A stretch of DNA of 9,219 nucleotides from Pseudomonadota bacterium (GTDB lineage Bacteria > Pseudomonadota > Gammaproteobacteria > Burkholderiales > Burkholderiaceae_C): positions 1 to 9,219 of the forward strand of contig JAEYPG010000005.1 in assembly GCA_023410975.1 (NCBI GenBank), written 5' to 3'. The position numbers were made by a program, and so were the translations under genes. Below the pieces are notes generated by a model that worked only from the letters and a program-made list of their open reading frames with translations, did not search any database and had not been told where the DNA came from. Shown here in pieces: positions 6,736-9,219 of this stretch. Numbering within the stretch: the stretch's first letter is position 1; each line of letters begins with the position of its first letter.

Positions 6736-6753
6736 CCGGGCACTTCGGCCCGG
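6736..6753 (-). promoter_or_regulatory. GC-rich hairpin in the hflC-hisZ gap
   Basis: Six-base perfect inverted repeat CCGGGC (6736-6741) and GCCCGG (6748-6753) around a 6-base loop, 48 bases past the hflC stop and upstream of the putative hisZ -10. No T-run follows directly. It could protect the hflKC mRNA end or weakly terminate; role uncertain. Confidence 0.35.
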
Positions 6754-6801
6754 TCAGCACCGTCCGGCCGGGGCCACCGGCAGCGCTGGGCCCGACAGAA
6801 C

Positions 6802-7710
6802 TCAGCGACGAGGTGCTGCAGCAGGGGCTGCAGAGGCGCCACCGCCCGAAGAGCTACGCAGGGCGCGGAAGAAATCGGAGGACGGGTCCAGCACCATCAC
6901 GTCAGTCTTCTGGCGGAAGCTCGCGCGATAGGCCTCCAAGCTGCGATAGAACTGGGCGAACTGCGGGTCACGTCCGAAGGCATCCGCGTACAGCGCCGAG
7001 GCCTGCGCATCGCCCTCACCCTTGATCTTCTGCGCGTCGCGGTAGGCCTCAGCCACGATCACTTCGCGCTGCCGGTCGGCATCGGCGCGGATGCGCTCGG
7101 CCTCGGCCGCGCCAGTGGAGCGCAGTTCGTTGGCCACCTGCTTGCGCTCGGATTCCATGCGCCGATAGACCGCGTCGGTGATGTCGGCAACGAAGTCCAC
7201 GCGCTTGACGCGCACATCGACGATCTCAATGCCAAAGGCCTTGGCCTCATCGGTGAGGCGCTGGCGCACGTCGTTCATCACGCGCTCGCGTTCAGTGGCC
7301 AGCACGCCGCTGACACTGCGCTTGGTCACCTCTTCGTTGAAGGCCGCCTGCACCACAGGCGAGAGGCGGTTCTCCAGGTTGCGCATGTCGGTGCCGTTGT
7401 TACGAATGAACTGACGCGGCTCGGAGATGCGCCATTTCACGAGCCAGTCGATCACCAGGCTTTTCTTCTCGGCCGTGAAGATGGGTCGCGATTCCGGGCT
7501 GTCCAGCGTCTGGATACGGCGATCCAGAAACACCACGTTCTGGAATGGCGGCGGCAACTTGACCTTGAGGCCCGGCGTGGTGATGACCTCCTTGATCTCG
7601 CCCAGTGCGTACACCACCGCCACCTGACGTTGGTCCACGATAAACAAGGTCGAGGCCGCCAGCATCAGCGCGATCAGCGCGCTGGCCACGATGAGTCCGA
7701 TGCGGTTCAT
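6802..7710 (-). CDS. hflC: FtsH protease modulator HflC (SPFH/band 7 family)
   Basis: Inner-membrane partner of HflK; together they form the large HflKC cage that encloses and modulates the AAA protease FtsH, with the main domain in the periplasm. 302 residues. An N-terminal membrane segment at about 5-24 is followed by the SPFH core, which begins IVDQRQVAVVYALGEIKEVI and includes VIDWLVKWRISEPRQF (86-101) and FGIEIVDVRVKRVDF (159-173). A long charged helical region (about 180-245) matches the family's coiled region, and FAQFYRSLEAYRASF (251-265) is a typical C-terminal motif. The last 15 or so residues are Ser/Gly/Ala/Pro-rich and lack conserved features. The ATG at 7710 starts right before the membrane segment, 25 bp after the hflK stop, with a modest purine-rich AAAGAGA upstream. 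An upstream in-frame start at 7881 would place arginine-rich nonsense inside hflK. Confidence 0.96.
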   Translation of the reverse strand: MNRIGLIVASALIALMLAASTLFIVDQRQVAVVYALGEIKEVITTPGLKVKLPPPFQNVVFLDRRIQTLDSPESRPIFTAEKKSLVIDWLVKWRISEPRQFIRNNGTDMRNLENRLSPVVQAAFNEEVTKRSVSGVLATERERVMNDVRQRLTDEAKAFGIEIVDVRVKRVDFVADITDAVYRRMESERKQVANELRSTGAAEAERIRADADRQREVIVAEAYRDAQKIKGEGDAQASALYADAFGRDPQFAQFYRSLEAYRASFRQKTDVMVLDPSSDFFRALRSSSGGGASAAPAAAPRR

Positions 7711-7735
7711 TGTGTTGTTGTCTCTTTCGTGCCGC

Positions 7736-9043
7736 TTAGCGGCTTTCGCGCTCGCGACCGCGGGCGTTGTCGCGCGAGCGCACATCGGCCACGTTGCCAG
7801 CGGCCGTGCTGTTGTTGCCGCTGGCCTCCGGCGTGGGCACGTTGGACGCCGAGGGCGGCGGCACCATGGCCGTCGGCGCACCGGCCTGCTGCATCAACTT
7901 GTCCAGCGGCAGGTACAGCAGGTTGGAACCATTGCGGCTGTCCACCAGCACCTTGCTCACGTTGGACAGCACCTGCTGCATGGTGTCGATATAAAGCCGG
8001 TCACGCGTGACGCCGGGAGCTTTCTGGTACTCGGCCAGCACCGAGCGGAAGCGCTGCGAGTCGCCCTCGGCCTGCGCCACGACCCGCGCGCGGTAAGCCT
8101 CGGCCTCCTGACGCAGGCGTGCGGACGTGCCTTGCGCCTTCGGAATGACATCGCTGGCGTAGGCCTGGCCTTCATTCTTAAAGCGGTCGCGGTCCGCGCC
8201 AGCCTTGACGGCGTCGTTGAAGGCCGCCTGCACCTGCTCGGGCACCTGGACGCTGCCCATGTTGACGTTGGCGACCACGATGCCCGCGTTGAGCCGGTCG
8301 AGCTGGCTCTGGATCGACTTCACCAAGTCCTGCGCCACCGCATCGCGCTGCTCGTACAGCACCGAGTCCACCTTGCTGCGGCCCACGATCTCGCGCACGG
8401 CCGACTCCGCGGCCTGCACCACCGCTTCGTCAGGGTTGCGGTTCTCGAACAAATAAGCGCGTGCGTCTTTGAGCCGGTACTGCACCGTGAATCGGATATC
8501 CACGATGTTCTCGTCCTGGGTAAGCATCGAGGAGTCGCGCAGCCCCGTGGCCTGCACCACAGTGTTGCGGCCCACTTCCACCGAGCGCAGCTGCGTCACC
8601 GGCACCGTCTCATGCGCCTGGAATGGGTACGGGAAGCGCCACTGGATGCCCGCATCGGCCGTGTACGCATAGCGGCCGAAGGAGGTCACCACCGCCTGCT
8701 GGCCTTCCTGCACGATGAACACGCCGCTGCCCAACCAGATCAGCAGCACCACGCCGGCTATCAGCCCGGCGCCGATGCCCGCGCTCTTCATATCGGGCTG
8801 GAAGGACGGACCGCCGCCGCCGTCGCCGCCGTTGCCGCTCGGCCCCGGCCGGCCCGACTTGCCGCCGAACAGGTTGGAGAGCTTGCGGTTGAAGTCGCGC
8901 CAGAGCTCGTCAAGGTCCGGCGGCCCGTCGTTGCGGCCGTTGCTCATCAGAAGCGGCCGCGCCAGACGCCCCAGCAGGGCCTGCGCGGCACCGGCCACGG
9001 AACGCAGTGGCGACGGCAGGGAAAGTTCAGGGTGGATGCTCAT
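7736..9043 (-). CDS. hflK: FtsH protease modulator HflK (SPFH/band 7 family)
   Basis: Inner-membrane SPFH protein that assembles with HflC around FtsH. 435 residues from the first ATG, close to the usual 400-450. The family motif GPPDLDELWRDFNRKLSNLF (40-59) is followed by a Gly/Pro linker, one membrane segment (about 88-110), the SPFH core (VFIVQEGQQAVVTSFGRYAY, then QDENIVDIRFTVQYRLKD at about 176-193), a helical region (about 270-335), and RERLYI-like TRDRLYIDTMQQVL (346-359). The C-terminus is low-complexity Asn/Ser/Arg-rich. The start is not certain. The ATG at 9043 overlaps the hflX stop (ATGA) and adds a mildly hydrophobic 32-residue leader (leucine- and arginine-rich). The alternative ATG at 8947 gives MSNGRNDGPPDLDE, closer to the N-terminus of many HflK proteins. 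Neither has a convincing Shine-Dalgarno sequence; the overlap favours translational coupling to hflX. Confidence 0.95.
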   Translation of the reverse strand: MSIHPELSLPSPLRSVAGAAQALLGRLARPLLMSNGRNDGPPDLDELWRDFNRKLSNLFGGKSGRPGPSGNGGDGGGGPSFQPDMKSAGIGAGLIAGVVLLIWLGSGVFIVQEGQQAVVTSFGRYAYTADAGIQWRFPYPFQAHETVPVTQLRSVEVGRNTVVQATGLRDSSMLTQDENIVDIRFTVQYRLKDARAYLFENRNPDEAVVQAAESAVREIVGRSKVDSVLYEQRDAVAQDLVKSIQSQLDRLNAGIVVANVNMGSVQVPEQVQAAFNDAVKAGADRDRFKNEGQAYASDVIPKAQGTSARLRQEAEAYRARVVAQAEGDSQRFRSVLAEYQKAPGVTRDRLYIDTMQQVLSNVSKVLVDSRNGSNLLYLPLDKLMQQAGAPTAMVPPPSASNVPTPEASGNNSTAAGNVADVRSRDNARGRERESR

Positions 9044-9219
9044 GCTTGCATCGATCGAGGAGGGTATTCGTCGTCACGGTCGTCGGAACCGGACGGCGAC
9101 GGCAGCGAGGCGTCGTCATCGGCGCCTGCGTCCTGCATATCATGGCCTGCGGCGGCGTCGGCGCCCGTGGCGGCCTGCGCGATCAGATCGCGCAGCGCAT
9201 CGAGCCCTTGTCCCTGCAG
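9040..9219 (-). CDS. hflX: C-terminal end of GTPase HflX (partial)
   Basis: Last 59 codons of a gene entering from the right edge, ending with TGA at 9042-9040, inside the hflK start. It begins LQGQGLDALRDLIAQA, which fits the end of the HflX GTPase domain, where a G-x-G-hydrophobic-x-x-L block closes the fold. A tail of about 40 residues, rich in Asp and Ala and without similarity I recognise, follows. HflX is a ribosome-associated GTPase involved in rescue and splitting of stalled or heat-damaged ribosomes. The GTP-binding motifs lie outside the window, so the call rests on this short block and on the conserved order hflX-hflK-hflC. Confidence 0.78.
   Translation of the reverse strand: MQGQGLDALRDLIAQAATGADAAAGHDMQDAGADDDASLPSPSGSDDRDDEYPPRSMQA

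Noticed and set aside
7711..7881. N-terminal extension of hflC up to 7881
   Set aside because: It would lie inside the hflK coding region and is composed of Arg/Pro-rich shadow sequence; the known N-terminal membrane segment begins at 7710.
4103..8010. Long plus-strand open frames opposite purA, hisZ, hflC and hflK (4103-5494, 5385-6695, 6580-8010)
   Set aside because: All lie antisense to well-conserved genes, contain His/Gln/Arg-rich composition typical of shadow frames, and overlap each other.

Overview
The window is GC-rich, densely packed chromosomal DNA. It looks like a betaproteobacterium of the order Burkholderiales, most likely Comamonadaceae (Acidovorax/Comamonas-like). I base this on the gene order hflX-hflK-hflC-hisZ-purA-phosphoribosyltransferase with rnr nearby, on the protein sequences (for example the HflK N-terminus with PPDLDELWRDFNRKL), and on the strong preference for CTG among leucine codons. 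This placement comes from recalled family and synteny knowledge, not from a database search.

Left end, plus strand: the 3' part of the NAD(P)H-hydrate dehydratase gene (1-609, cut by the window edge). It converges on rnr (RNase R, 760-3186, minus). The 150 bp between them holds two hairpins, one overlapping the nnrD stop codon and one very strong and nearly symmetrical. In the middle, a tRNA-Leu(CAG) gene (3270-3354, plus) is divergent from rnr and has its own promoter-like sequence and a textbook terminator.

Right half, minus strand, read right to left: the end of hflX, then hflK, hflC, hisZ, purA and a Gpt-like phosphoribosyltransferase. The last gene ends in a second textbook terminator at 3554-3580. 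hflX and hflK overlap by ATGA, and hflK-hflC, hisZ-purA and purA-phosphoribosyltransferase are 19-31 bp apart. The only larger gap in this run (127 bp, hflC to hisZ) holds a good -10 box and a GC-rich hairpin, so hisZ-purA-phosphoribosyltransferase may form a sub-operon.

Functionally the run falls into two blocks. One is membrane and translation quality control: HflX ribosome-associated GTPase and the HflKC complex that modulates FtsH. The other is adenylate/PRPP metabolism: HisZ for the first step of histidine synthesis, PurA for AMP synthesis, and a purine-salvage-type PRTase. RNase R adds RNA quality control.

I found no mobile element, CRISPR array, phage gene or unknown multi-gene system. 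The content is housekeeping. The points most worth a second look are an RNase R that lacks the usual N-terminal helix-turn-helix region and carries a long Ala/Lys-rich tail, the tight divergent rnr/tRNA-Leu promoter region, and the start and internal-promoter questions in the hfl-his-pur run.
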